Shown: one piece after another, positions 10,925 to 19,535 of the stretch | Position numbering within the stretch: the first letter of the stretch is position 1 | How the letters are laid out: the number at the start of each line of letters is the position of its first letter | Assembly (NCBI RefSeq): GCF_042853465.1 | Contig: NZ_AP031497.1 | Coordinates: forward strand, 3,348,001 to 3,412,000 | Reading direction: 5' to 3' | From: Simiduia litorea | GTDB taxonomy: Bacteria > Pseudomonadota > Gammaproteobacteria > Pseudomonadales > Cellvibrionaceae | Length of the DNA stretch: 64,000 bases | Notes under the pieces: generated by a model | Seen by the model: only the letters and a program-made list of their open reading frames with translations | What the model was told of the DNA's origin: nothing | The model's database searches: none | Position numbers and translations under genes: made by a program

Positions 10925-12844
10925 TTACTTCTGCTCGTCTTTCACTTCTTCAAACTCGGCATCCACAACGCCGTCATCGGCTTTGCCAGCTTCAGCTTGC
11001 TCGCCACCGGCCTGTTGCGCCTGTGCCTGCTCGGCGTAGAGTTTCTGGGCTAGCGAACCAGAGGCTTCAGTCAACTTCTGAGTAGCGGCTTCCATCGCAG
11101 CTTTATCATCGCCTTTGACCGCCACTTCAGCTTCCGCCAAGGCGGCTTCGATGGCCGTTTTCTCTTCCGCTGTCGCTTTGTCGCCGGCTTCAGCTAAGGT
11201 TTTCTTAGTGGCTGAAATCAAGCCGTCCAAGGTATTACGCGCGGTAACAACTTCTTCGAATTTCTTATCCGCTTCGGCGTTCGCTTCGGCATCTTGCACC
11301 ATTTTTTCAATTTCTTCGTCAGATAAACCAGACGAGGCTTTGATTACGATGGACTGCTGCTTACCGGTGGCTTTATCCGCCGCTTTCACATTCAAAATAC
11401 CATTGGCATCGATGTCGAAAGTTACTTCAATTTGCGGCATGCCGCGCGGCGCTGGCGGAATGTCCGCCAAGTCGAAACGACCTAGCGATTTATTCTGTGA
11501 CGCCTGCTTGCGCTCGCCCTGAACCACGTGAATGGTAACGGCCGACTGGTTGTCGTCTGCAGTTGAAAACACTTGCGATTTCTTGGTTGGAATCGTGGTG
11601 TTTTTGTCGATCAACGGTGTGGCAACGCCGCCCATTGTTTCGATACCCAAGGTCAGTGGCGTCACATCCAACAACAAGACGTCTTTAACGTCGCCAGACA
11701 AGACCGCACCTTGAATCGCTGCACCCATAGCAACCGCTTCATCGGGGTTTACATCTTTGCGCGGTTCTTTGCCAAAAAACTCGGTGACATACTTCTGCAC
11801 CAGTGGCATACGGGTTTGGCCACCAACGAGAATCACATCTTGAATCTCGCTTACCGACAAATCGGCATCGGCAATCGCCTGCTTCACTGGCTCCATAGAG
11901 CGCTTCACTAATTCTTCAACCAAAGACTCTAATTTGGCGCGAGTCAGCTTGATAACCAAGTGTTTAGGGCCAGTGGCGTCTGCTGTGATGTAAGGCAGGT
12001 TCACTTCAGTCTGCTGACTTGAAGACAACTCAATCTTTGCCTTCTCTGCCGCTTCTTTCAAACGCTGCAACGCCATGGCGTCGTTGTGCAAATCAATGCC
12101 GTTAGTCTTCTTGAATTCTTCAGCGAAATATTCAATCAGACGCGAGTCAAAATCTTCACCACCTAGGAAGGTGTCGCCGTTGGTGGCCAACACTTCAAAC
12201 TGGTGCTCGCCATCGACGTCGGCAATTTCGATAATGGAAATATCGAAGGTGCCACCACCGAGGTCGTACACAGCAATCGTGCGATCGCCTTTCACTTTAT
12301 CCATACCGTAGGCAAGTGCCGCGGCGGTTGGCTCGTTAATGATGCGCTTAACTTCAAGACCCGCAATTTTACCGGCATCTTTGGTTGCCTGGCGCTGAGA
12401 ATCGTTGAAGTAAGCCGGCACGGTAATAACCGCTTCGGTAACCGCTTCGCCTAAATAGTCCTCAGCGGTTTTCTTCATTTTTTTCAACACTTCCGCGGAA
12501 ATTTGCGGTGGTGCTTTGCGGTCGCCCTTCACTTCTACCCAGGCGTCGCCATTGTCGGCGCCAACAATTTTATAGGGCACCATTTTGATGTCTTTTTGGA
12601 CTACGTCGTCTTTGAATTTGCGACCAATCAAACGCTTTACCGCGAACAGGGTGTTGTTTGGGTTGGTGACAGCTTGACGTTTAGCACTCTGACCTACCAA
12701 CACTTCGCCATCGTCGGTGAACGCTACGATAGAGGGTGTTGTGCGATCGCCTTCGGCGTTTTCAATAACCCGCGCCTTGTTGCCCTCAAGCACAGATACA
12801 CACGAGTTTGTTGTGCCTAAATCGATACCGATAATCTTACCCAT
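10925..12844 (-). CDS. dnaK: Chaperone protein DnaK (Hsp70)
   Basis: ATP-dependent chaperone. The 639 residues match E. coli DnaK in length. The nucleotide-binding domain opens GKIIGIDLGTTNSCVSVLEG and carries VYDLGGGTFDISI; the linker DVLLLDVTPLTLGIETMGG leads into the substrate-binding domain, and the lid ends in the acidic tail EFEEVKDEQK. It follows grpE after a 181-base gap that contains its own heat-shock-like promoter. Confidence 0.99.
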   Translation of the reverse strand: MGKIIGIDLGTTNSCVSVLEGNKARVIENAEGDRTTPSIVAFTDDGEVLVGQSAKRQAVTNPNNTLFAVKRLIGRKFKDDVVQKDIKMVPYKIVGADNGDAWVEVKGDRKAPPQISAEVLKKMKKTAEDYLGEAVTEAVITVPAYFNDSQRQATKDAGKIAGLEVKRIINEPTAAALAYGMDKVKGDRTIAVYDLGGGTFDISIIEIADVDGEHQFEVLATNGDTFLGGEDFDSRLIEYFAEEFKKTNGIDLHNDAMALQRLKEAAEKAKIELSSSQQTEVNLPYITADATGPKHLVIKLTRAKLESLVEELVKRSMEPVKQAIADADLSVSEIQDVILVGGQTRMPLVQKYVTEFFGKEPRKDVNPDEAVAMGAAIQGAVLSGDVKDVLLLDVTPLTLGIETMGGVATPLIDKNTTIPTKKSQVFSTADDNQSAVTIHVVQGERKQASQNKSLGRFDLADIPPAPRGMPQIEVTFDIDANGILNVKAADKATGKQQSIVIKASSGLSDEEIEKMVQDAEANAEADKKFEEVVTARNTLDGLISATKKTLAEAGDKATAEEKTAIEAALAEAEVAVKGDDKAAMEAATQKLTEASGSLAQKLYAEQAQAQQAGGEQAEAGKADDGVVDAEFEEVKDEQK

Positions 12845-12968
12845 GGAAATTCTCCAATCTCTAAACTTGTACTATTAATTTGCTGTCGTCGGCTAGGGAA
12901 CTGCCTAACCAACTTTGTCTGTTTACTCAAGGCCAGGCTAAAATGGCCAACCTCAATCACTTGTCATC

Positions 12969-12998
12969 TATATTGGCGCTTTTGGCGAAATTTCAACC
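12969..12998 (-). promoter_or_regulatory. dnaK promoter: Sigma-32-like promoter candidate upstream of dnaK
   Basis: On the minus strand GGTTGAAA is followed, after a 14-base spacer, by CCAATATA. This is one or two bases away from the CTTGAAA / CCCCATnTA heat-shock consensus. It lies about 125 bases before the dnaK start. Confidence 0.5.
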
Positions 12999-13025
12999 CT
13001 TAAAGGTCGCATTTAGCCGCAATTT

Positions 13026-13586
13026 TTACGGTGCCTTAGAAACCACAACCATCGCAGGGCGCACTAAACGGCCATGCAGGGTGTAGCCCTTCTGAAACAC
13101 ATCCATGACGGTATTAGGCTCAAGCTCTGGGTTTGGCACCTGCGTCATGGCCTGGTGAAACTGCGGGTCAAAGGGCTCACCTTTCGGATCCAGCTGCACC
13201 ACGTGGTGACGCTTCAAACCGTCGATCAGAGATTTCAACGTCAGCTGCAGCCCTTCAACCACCGTGGCAAACTGCTCGTCGCTCGCATCCACTGACGCCA
13301 AGGCGCGCTCTAGGTTGTCCGCGACAACGACCATGTCTTGAACAATTTTTTCTTGACCAAATTTATGCGCTTTTTCCACATCCTGTTCGGCGCGGCGGCG
13401 GGTATTTTGCGCATCGGCCGCGGCGCGCAACGCGGTTTCTTGTGCCTGCTGCAATTCGGCTTGCAAGCGCTCAATCTCAGCATCTGGGCCAGTAGCCGAT
13501 TCAAGTTCCACTTCCACATCGGGCGAGCCGGCGGGAACTTCGTCTGTTAGAGGTGCGTTTTGTTCGGTAGTCACTGTCTGCTCCAT
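13026..13586 (-). CDS. grpE: Nucleotide exchange factor GrpE
   Basis: Releases ADP from DnaK. The 186-residue product has an acidic N-terminal tail, a long coiled coil (about residues 35-90), then the conserved segments NLERAL, GLQLTLKSL and a C-terminal beta domain with FDPQFHQAMTQVP and GYTLHGRLVRPAMVVV. It is the first gene of grpE-dnaK-dnaJ and is preceded by a strong sigma-32 promoter. Confidence 0.97.
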   Translation of the reverse strand: MEQTVTTEQNAPLTDEVPAGSPDVEVELESATGPDAEIERLQAELQQAQETALRAAADAQNTRRRAEQDVEKAHKFGQEKIVQDMVVVADNLERALASVDASDEQFATVVEGLQLTLKSLIDGLKRHHVVQLDPKGEPFDPQFHQAMTQVPNPELEPNTVMDVFQKGYTLHGRLVRPAMVVVSKAP

Positions 13587-13637
13587 TCACTATCCAGGCA
13601 GCCCCTTGGGCCCGCCAGCTTTTTAATACCTGCAGCC

Positions 13638-13668
13638 TATATGGGGCCTAGGCGCCTACATTCAAGGG
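13638..13668 (-). promoter_or_regulatory. grpE promoter: Sigma-32 (heat-shock) promoter of grpE
   Basis: On the minus strand CCCTTGAA is followed after 14 bases by CCCCATATA. Both elements and the spacing match the RpoH consensus. It lies about 50 bases upstream of the grpE start. Confidence 0.8.
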
Positions 13669-13702
13669 ATTTTTCGCAGGGGATTGCAAAGCAAAATAAT
13701 TA

Positions 13703-13718
13703 CTGTATAAATAGACAG
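13703..13718 (+). promoter_or_regulatory. recN operator: LexA operator (SOS box) of recN
   Basis: The 16-base site CTGTATAAATAGACAG fits the gammaproteobacterial CTGT-N8-ACAG LexA consensus and lies 23 bases before the recN ATG, where it would overlap the promoter. RecN is a classic SOS gene. Confidence 0.85.
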
Positions 13719-13740
13719 CATTAATTGGAGAGCCTTTCCT

Positions 13741-15402
13741 ATGCTAACCCACCTCAGCATTCATCACTTCACCCTTGTTGAGCACCTCGAGTTGGAGCTA
13801 GAACAAGGCCTCACCGCGCTAACCGGCGAAACCGGTGCAGGCAAATCCCTACTGCTCGACGCCCTCGGCATGACATTGGGCGACAAAGCCGATGCCGACA
13901 AGGTGCGCAGCGGCGCTGAACGCGCCGATATCAGCGCCACCTTCGAGGTGGCCAAGCTACCCAAAGCGCGCAAGTGGCTAAAGGCGCAGGAGTTGGAAGC
14001 GGAAAGCGAGTGCATTTTACGACGTACTATCAGCGCGGACGGGCGCTCCCGCGCCTATATCAACGGCCAAAGTGCGACCCTCAGCCAGCTGCGCGCACTG
14101 GGCGAACTGCTCATTGATATCCACAGTCAGCACGCTCATCAAAGTTTGCTAAAAAAAGACCACCACCGCGCCTTAATTGACCACTACGGCGGTCACACCA
14201 GCCTTTACCAAGCGGTAAAGGCTGCGTGGCGCGAATGGCAAGCCTATGCCGAACAGCTACACAAAAGACAATCCAATGACGCCGAAATCAGCGCCCGAGT
14301 ACAACTGTTGCGCTATCAGGTTGAGGAGCTAGACCAGCTAGGGCTGGAGGAAAATGAACTCGAGGCACTGGAGGCCGAACACCGAATTCAAGCCAACGCC
14401 GAAACCGTGATGGCCACTAGCTACCAACTGGCGAGCCTGTGCCAGGGTGAAGATCAAAGCCTGCAAGACGCTATCAACAAGGGCCTGCAACTACTGCGCG
14501 ACTTGCCGGAGAAATCCGAAGCGCTACTCGAGGCCGAGCAACTATTGATTAATGCGCAAATTCAAGTCGAAGAAGCGGCGCGCGCAATCGATCACCATAT
14601 CGACAGCTTCGACGCAGACCCAGAGCGACTGCAATGGCTAGACGGGCGCTTAGATGCCATTTACCAAATTGCCCGCAAACATCGCATCAGCCCACAGCAA
14701 CTGCACGAGCTACATCAAAACTTGGCCAATGAGCTGGCGTCGCTCGACGGTGGCGAGGCCGATCTCGACCTACTCGCCAAGCAATCGACCAAAGCCGAAG
14801 CGCAATACCGGCAACTGGCGCAAGAATTGGGGCAGCAACGCCGCCAAGTGGCACTGCACCTCAGTAAGGCCATTAACCGGCAGTTACAACAGCTAGCCAT
14901 GGGCAATGCCAGCGTCGAGCTCTGCATCAGCGAAATCACACCTGCCGCCACAGGGCTAGAAGAAGTCGAAATATTGGTAAGCACCAATCCGGGCCAGCCA
15001 CACAGGCCGCTGGGCAAGGTGGCCTCAGGCGGCGAACTCTCCCGTATCAGCCTCGCCATTCAAGTGTGCATTGCCAACAAGTCGACCATTCCAACGTTAA
15101 TATTCGACGAAGTGGACGTCGGCATAGGCGGCGCCACTGCCGATATCGTCGGCCGGCTACTCAGGCAATTAGGCAAAGACGGCCAAGTACTGTGCGTCAC
15201 CCATCTGGCGCAAGTCGCAAGCAAGGCGCATCAGCACCTGCAAGTGCGTAAATCGGTGCGTAAAGGTGCCAGTGAGTCCACCTTAATAGCACTTCAAGGT
15301 GAAGCCAAAGTGGAGGAGATTGCGCGCATGTTAGGCGGTGTAGAATTGACCGAGCAAACCCGCGCTCATGCCAAGGAAATGCTGACCATGGTAGGCAGCT
15401 AA
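13741..15402 (+). CDS. recN: DNA repair protein RecN
   Basis: SMC-like ATPase needed for repair of double-strand breaks. The 553 residues match the family. Walker A is LTGETGAGKSLLLDALGM (about residues 28-45), a central coiled coil runs roughly from residue 150 to 370, and the C-terminal head has the ABC signature VASGGELSRISLAIQ and Walker B TLIFDEVDVGIGG. A GGAG ribosome site precedes the ATG. It is transcribed divergently from grpE under a LexA box. Confidence 0.98.
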   Translation: MLTHLSIHHFTLVEHLELELEQGLTALTGETGAGKSLLLDALGMTLGDKADADKVRSGAERADISATFEVAKLPKARKWLKAQELEAESECILRRTISADGRSRAYINGQSATLSQLRALGELLIDIHSQHAHQSLLKKDHHRALIDHYGGHTSLYQAVKAAWREWQAYAEQLHKRQSNDAEISARVQLLRYQVEELDQLGLEENELEALEAEHRIQANAETVMATSYQLASLCQGEDQSLQDAINKGLQLLRDLPEKSEALLEAEQLLINAQIQVEEAARAIDHHIDSFDADPERLQWLDGRLDAIYQIARKHRISPQQLHELHQNLANELASLDGGEADLDLLAKQSTKAEAQYRQLAQELGQQRRQVALHLSKAINRQLQQLAMGNASVELCISEITPAATGLEEVEILVSTNPGQPHRPLGKVASGGELSRISLAIQVCIANKSTIPTLIFDEVDVGIGGATADIVGRLLRQLGKDGQVLCVTHLAQVASKAHQHLQVRKSVRKGASESTLIALQGEAKVEEIARMLGGVELTEQTRAHAKEMLTMVGS

Positions 15403-15502
15403 GGTCTCACTATATCCGTGGACTTTGTCGAGGTTGCCAGACCAACGTCTGGCTTGCGGCTTGCGGCGAGAATCCACGCCACAAGCGTCAAGCACTGCCA
15501 GA

Positions 15503-15910
15503 TTACTTCTTCGGTTTCACGTATAGCACTAAATTATGATCGGTTAGCTCGTAGCCATGTTCTTCGGCAATGCGCTTTTGCAGTTCCTCAATTTCATCGT
15601 TGTGAAACTCGATAACCTTGCCGGTCTCCAAGCACACCATGTGATCGTGATGTTCACCGCGATCAATTTCAAACACCGAGTGACCACCATCGAAGTTATG
15701 GCGCGTCACCAAGCCCGCCGACTCAAACTGGGTCAAAACTCGATAAACCGTAGCTAAACCGACGTCTTCACCTTGCTCCAACAAAGTCTTATAGACCTCT
15801 TCGGCACTGTAGTGGTGCGTGCCGTCCGATTCCAGAATCTGCAATATTTTCACTCGTGGCAAAGTGACCTTGAGTCCGGCCTTGCGAAGTTCTTGATTTT
15901 CCGATGTCAT
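15503..15910 (-). CDS. fur: Ferric uptake regulator Fur
   Basis: Fe(II)-responsive repressor of iron uptake genes. The 135-residue product has the winged-helix DNA-binding region with VGLATVYRVLTQFESAGLV (about residues 50-68) and the metal-binding motif GEHHDHMVCLETGKVIEFH. Only Cys93 of the E. coli CxxC zinc site is present, as in Pseudomonas Fur, so the structural zinc site is absent. It is divergent from bamE with a 72-base gap, a conserved gammaproteobacterial arrangement. Confidence 0.98.
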   Translation of the reverse strand: MTSENQELRKAGLKVTLPRVKILQILESDGTHHYSAEEVYKTLLEQGEDVGLATVYRVLTQFESAGLVTRHNFDGGHSVFEIDRGEHHDHMVCLETGKVIEFHNDEIEELQKRIAEEHGYELTDHNLVLYVKPKK

Positions 15911-15982
15911 CTAGCATCCTCTATGCAGTGTCTGGCGAGTCCGGTATTATCCCCGTTCGCTCAAGTTTGTGGAACCCCTAAG

Positions 15983-16384
15983 ATGTATTCGCCAAACCGC
16001 TCCAACCGCTCGCTCACCCTCAAAGCCAGCCTTTTAAGCGTATTGCTGCTGCTTGGCGGCTGTGGCTACTTTCAATTTCCGGGCGTTTACCGTATTTACG
16101 TCCAACAGGGCAACATCGTCACCGACGAAATGGTGAATCAATTAGCGGCGGGCATGACCAAGCGCCAAGTGCGTTTCGTTTTGGGCACCCCCTTAATCGA
16201 AGATACCTTCCACGCCGAGCGGTGGGACTACATCTGGACCTTAAAAGACCCTAGAGGCGACACTAGAAAGCAGTTGTTCACGGTCTATTTTGACGGCGAC
16301 ACACTGGCTCGTTTCGAAGGTGACTACAAGAAGGGCCAAGTGCAAGAAGGCACAGACGCAGCACCCGAAGTAAAACCTATCTAA
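15983..16384 (+). CDS. bamE: Outer membrane protein assembly factor BamE (SmpA/OmlA lipoprotein)
   Basis: Lipoprotein subunit of the BAM complex that inserts beta-barrel proteins. From ATG 15983 the product is 133 residues with a lipoprotein signal peptide ending LLLLGGC, giving lipidated Cys27. The SmpA/OmlA domain is clear: VTDEMVNQLAAGMTKRQVRF, then LGTPLIEDTFHAERWDYIWT. The frame stays open upstream to 15773 across fur, but the signal peptide fixes the start here. Divergent from fur. Confidence 0.95.
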   Translation: MYSPNRSNRSLTLKASLLSVLLLLGGCGYFQFPGVYRIYVQQGNIVTDEMVNQLAAGMTKRQVRFVLGTPLIEDTFHAERWDYIWTLKDPRGDTRKQLFTVYFDGDTLARFEGDYKKGQVQEGTDAAPEVKPI

Positions 16385-16443
16385 TGACGTAGTACCTAAT
16401 AGGGCGCCTTTTCATTACCCAGGGCGCCTACAGCCTCAAGCCC

Positions 16444-16764
16444 CTAGTCGGCATCTTTTGTCTTATCGGCTCGCTTGCGGCGCGCTTCTTTCGGATCGCA
16501 GATAAGCGGGCGATAAATTTCTACCCTGTCGCCTTCTTGCAGCTCGTGCTCGCGCGCTTGCTTCATGCCCTTAGTACCCAAGCTCTGGCCAAAAATACCC
16601 ATTTTCGCCGTTTCGATATCCAAATCTCTAAATACATCGGTTATTTTTGATCGCACCACTGCCTGAAAAGCGGTTGTGCCAGGCTCCACCAGCAAGGCGA
16701 TAATCTTCTGCTGGCTGGGTAGTGCATAAGCAACTTCTACCCGAATGAGGTCTCTATCTGGCAT
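16444..16764 (-). CDS. rnfH: RnfH-family (RatB, UPF0125) protein
   Basis: Small ubiquitin-like fold protein of unknown biochemical role, usually paired with ratA. The 106-residue product begins MPDRDLIRVEVAYALPSQQK and includes the family segments GIFGQSLGTKGMKQ and LQEGDRVEIYRPLICDPKEA near the C-terminus, followed by a basic tail. ATG 16764 was chosen over an upstream in-frame start because homologues begin here and GGGGTAA lies before it. It starts four bases after the ratA stop. Confidence 0.93.
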   Translation of the reverse strand: MPDRDLIRVEVAYALPSQQKIIALLVEPGTTAFQAVVRSKITDVFRDLDIETAKMGIFGQSLGTKGMKQAREHELQEGDRVEIYRPLICDPKEARRKRADKTKDAD

Positions 16765-16768
16765 GGCG

Positions 16769-17212
16769 TTACCCCTGTGGTTGCCCGTATAACTGTTGCG
16801 CACGCAAGCAAAGGCTGTCGACCTGTTGCGATGCTACTTTTTCGAAAAGTTTACTGGCCGCCACGGCCAAGAGGCGACTCTCAAACTCGAACGACAATTC
16901 AAAAGACACTTTGCAACCCAAGTCGCCCAAGGCTTTAAAACGCCAATAACCTTCAAACTGTTTGAAAGGCCCCTGCACCAGCTGCATGTGCATTTCATAG
17001 GGCGGCGACAAGCGGTTCTGGGTCACGAAACTATGCTGTAAGCCGGCTTTAGCAAGGCTTAACCTCGCCGTTAAACTGTGCTCGTCTTGCGCCAATATCT
17101 CCGCCGCAGAGCAACCGGCCATAAACTCCGGGTAGCGCGCTACATCGTTGATCAGGTCGTACATCTGTGCGCAACTAAAACTCACCAGCGCACTGCGCTC
17201 AATCTTTACCAT
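16769..17212 (-). CDS. ratA: RatA-like START/coenzyme Q-binding family protein
   Basis: START-like fold protein related to Coq10 and to E. coli RatA, which has been reported to block 70S subunit association. From ATG 17212 the product is 147 residues starting MVKIERSALVSFSCAQMYDL and including YPEFMAGCSAAEIL and GPFKQFEGYWRFKALG. An ATG three codons earlier is possible; the longer open frame to 17260 lacks homology. Immediately followed by rnfH, the usual ratA-ratB pair. Confidence 0.93.
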   Translation of the reverse strand: MVKIERSALVSFSCAQMYDLINDVARYPEFMAGCSAAEILAQDEHSLTARLSLAKAGLQHSFVTQNRLSPPYEMHMQLVQGPFKQFEGYWRFKALGDLGCKVSFELSFEFESRLLAVAASKLFEKVASQQVDSLCLRAQQLYGQPQG

Positions 17213-17405
17213 AAAATGCATTCTTGTAATTAAGCAGGGCATTTTAGCCATTGCGCCCACCTCAGGCCAGTGCCGACTTGTGGCAAAGGCTGATAAGATC
17301 GTCTTTTAGCGTAACAATGATTCGGCCTGCGGTGACAAATAACAAGCGCTAACGGCTCTTCAATGCAAATCACATCCAAAAATAATGATGAAGAAGTGAC
17401 ATATT

Positions 17406-18839
17406 ATGGCGGCATCTAGAGAGCAATTTGGTTCCCGTTTAGGGTTTGTGCTTGCGGCAGCGGGTTCTGCGGTGGGCATAGGCAACTTGGTGGGTTTTCC
17501 CGTCAACGCAGCAAAAAATGGCGGCGGGGCTTTCTTGCTGATGTACGCCATTTTTGTTTTTACCATCTGCGTACCGGTGATGATGGCCGAGCTGGCCGCT
17601 GGCAGAAACAGCGCCAAAGGGCCATTAGGCAGCTATGCCAGCTTAACTAACAACAATAAGCCCTGGAGCATAGCCGGTTGGCTGTCGACCATTACGCCCT
17701 TCATGATTGCCGTGTTTTACACCGTCATCACCGTCTGGATTTTCGAATACTTATACAACGCCCTAACCGGCGATTTGGCCGAACTGGCCAAACCCGAAAC
17801 CTTTGGAGCGTTTATCAACGGCGGCGATATCTTCATACACTTGGCCGTGGTTATCGGTATCGTCAACCTCATTTTGGTGGGCGGTGTTAAAGAGGGCATT
17901 GAGCGCAGTGCAAAAATTCTCATGCCGGCACTGTTTTTAATGCTTATCGGTATGGTCATCTTCGTTTTAACCCAAGAAAATGCCATGGCCGGGGTCAAAT
18001 TCTATTTGATTCCAGACTTCAGTAAAATTACCGGCCCCGTGGTCAGTGGTGCGCTCGGTCAAGCCTTTTTCTCCTTGAGCCTCGGCATGGGCATCCTGAT
18101 TACCTACGGCTCGTATATGGACAAACGTAGCTCTATTGCCAGCTCGGCGAAAATGGTCGCCATTGCCGACACCAGTGTCGCCTTCTGTGCTGGCCTCATG
18201 ATTTTACCGGCCATCTTTAGCTTCAACCCGCAAACCGATCCAACCCAATTGTCAGATTCATCCGTTAGCCTGATTTTTACCTTCCTGCCTAAAATCTTTT
18301 TAGCGTTACAAGGCAGCGTTGGCTATTTCGGCGCCAGCGTGGTGGCCAGTGTGTTTTTCTTATTGGTCTTTTTCGCTGCGCTCACGTCGCTGGTGTCCAT
18401 TATCGAAGTGCCGGCCGCGAGCTTAGTTGACCAGAAAGGCTACAGCCGCAAAAAATCCCTTTTAGTGCTAAATCTCGGTATGATTCTGTTCACCATCGCC
18501 TGCACCGCCTCCTTCGGCATGGTCGGCTGGCTCACCGAGTTTACCGAATACGCCGGCAGCACTAAGTCGCTCTTCGATGTGGTATACGATGTGTTTTACG
18601 ACACGATCCTCCCATTAAACGGCTTGCTCATTTGCTTGTTCGTCATCTATCGCTGGAAAAAGCACAACTTAGATGCCGAGCTGGAAACCGGTGACGATGG
18701 CTTTAAGGGATCTTTCTTAGAGCGCTACATGCACTTCTCCTTAGGCACCTTTATTCCCGTTATTTTGGCGCTCATTTTTATTAACACAGTGGCGATCAAA
18801 TTCTTCGGCGCGTCGCTCTTGGCGAGCATTGGCTTCTAA
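17406..18839 (+). CDS. NSS-family sodium-dependent transporter
   Basis: Inner-membrane Na+-coupled symporter of the neurotransmitter:sodium symporter (LeuT-fold) family, 477 residues with about 11-12 hydrophobic segments. The unwound first helix reads FVLAAAGSAVGIGNLVGFP, then NAAKNGGGAFLLMY, matching LeuT except that Gly replaces the gate arginine (LeuT Arg30). The substrate is probably an amino acid but cannot be read from sequence. It is on the opposite strand to ratA; a second NSS gene lies beyond smpB. Confidence 0.92.
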   Translation: MAASREQFGSRLGFVLAAAGSAVGIGNLVGFPVNAAKNGGGAFLLMYAIFVFTICVPVMMAELAAGRNSAKGPLGSYASLTNNNKPWSIAGWLSTITPFMIAVFYTVITVWIFEYLYNALTGDLAELAKPETFGAFINGGDIFIHLAVVIGIVNLILVGGVKEGIERSAKILMPALFLMLIGMVIFVLTQENAMAGVKFYLIPDFSKITGPVVSGALGQAFFSLSLGMGILITYGSYMDKRSSIASSAKMVAIADTSVAFCAGLMILPAIFSFNPQTDPTQLSDSSVSLIFTFLPKIFLALQGSVGYFGASVVASVFFLLVFFAALTSLVSIIEVPAASLVDQKGYSRKKSLLVLNLGMILFTIACTASFGMVGWLTEFTEYAGSTKSLFDVVYDVFYDTILPLNGLLICLFVIYRWKKHNLDAELETGDDGFKGSFLERYMHFSLGTFIPVILALIFINTVAIKFFGASLLASIGF

Positions 18840-18863
18840 TCAAGCGCAGCCAGCTTTCAGTAA

Positions 18864-18888
18864 GGCACCACTGCCCATAAGTGGTGCC
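18864..18888 (+). terminator. Hairpin after the first NSS transporter gene
   Basis: GGCACCACT and AGTGGTGCC form a nine-base-pair stem with a seven-base loop 25 bases after the stop. No T tract follows, so it is a weak terminator or an RNA-stabilising stem. Confidence 0.5.
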
Positions 18889-18979
18889 GTCTAACCTCAA
18901 GCACCAATCACCGCTAGCTTTTTATTATTCACCCATGACTCTGGCTCCCAGTCGTCAGCCTCTATATAATCGCGCCCCT

Positions 18980-19456
18980 ATGGCAAAAGCAAAGAAACCC
19001 CTCGACAACACCATCGCGCAGAATAAAAAGGCGCGCTTCGACTATCACTTGGTAGACAAGTTTGAAGCCGGTATTGCCCTGCAAGGCTGGGAAGTAAAAA
19101 GCCTGCGCGACGGCCGCATTCAGCTAGTAGATAGCTTCGTTGAACTGCACCGAGGCGAGGCGTGGTTACACGGCGCGTTGATATCGCCTCTGAACACGGT
19201 ATCCACCCATTTCGTGGTGGACGCTAAGCGCAAACGCAAGCTACTGCTCAATCGACGCGAGTTGGACAAGTTGCAAGAAGGCGTCAACCAAAAGGGCTAC
19301 ACCTGCGTGTGCACCGCACTGTATTGGAAGGGCCATTTAGTCAAAGCCGCCATCGCACTGGCCAAAGGTAAGGCCGAGCACGACAAGCGCAATGTCGAAA
19401 AAGAACGGGACTGGAATCGCGAAAAACAACGCGTGGTGCGAGACCACAACCGTTAA
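18980..19456 (+). CDS. smpB: SsrA-binding protein SmpB
   Basis: Binds tmRNA and brings it to stalled ribosomes for trans-translation. From ATG 18980 the product is 158 residues, starting MAKAKKPLDNTIAQNKKARF and carrying the family segments GIALQGWEVKSLRDGRIQL and DKRNVEKERDWNREKQRVV with the basic C-terminal tail. The frame is open to 18881, but homology fixes the start at 18980. TATAAT at 18965-18970 lies only nine bases before the ATG and no ribosome site is visible, so the transcript may be nearly leaderless. No ssrA gene was seen nearby. Confidence 0.97.
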   Translation: MAKAKKPLDNTIAQNKKARFDYHLVDKFEAGIALQGWEVKSLRDGRIQLVDSFVELHRGEAWLHGALISPLNTVSTHFVVDAKRKRKLLLNRRELDKLQEGVNQKGYTCVCTALYWKGHLVKAAIALAKGKAEHDKRNVEKERDWNREKQRVVRDHNR

Positions 19457-19535
19457 CTTGTGGATTTTCCCCGCTGAGCCGTTCTATACCTAAGTAAGTA
19501 GGCCTAATACCTACTCAAACAATAATAACGGATAG

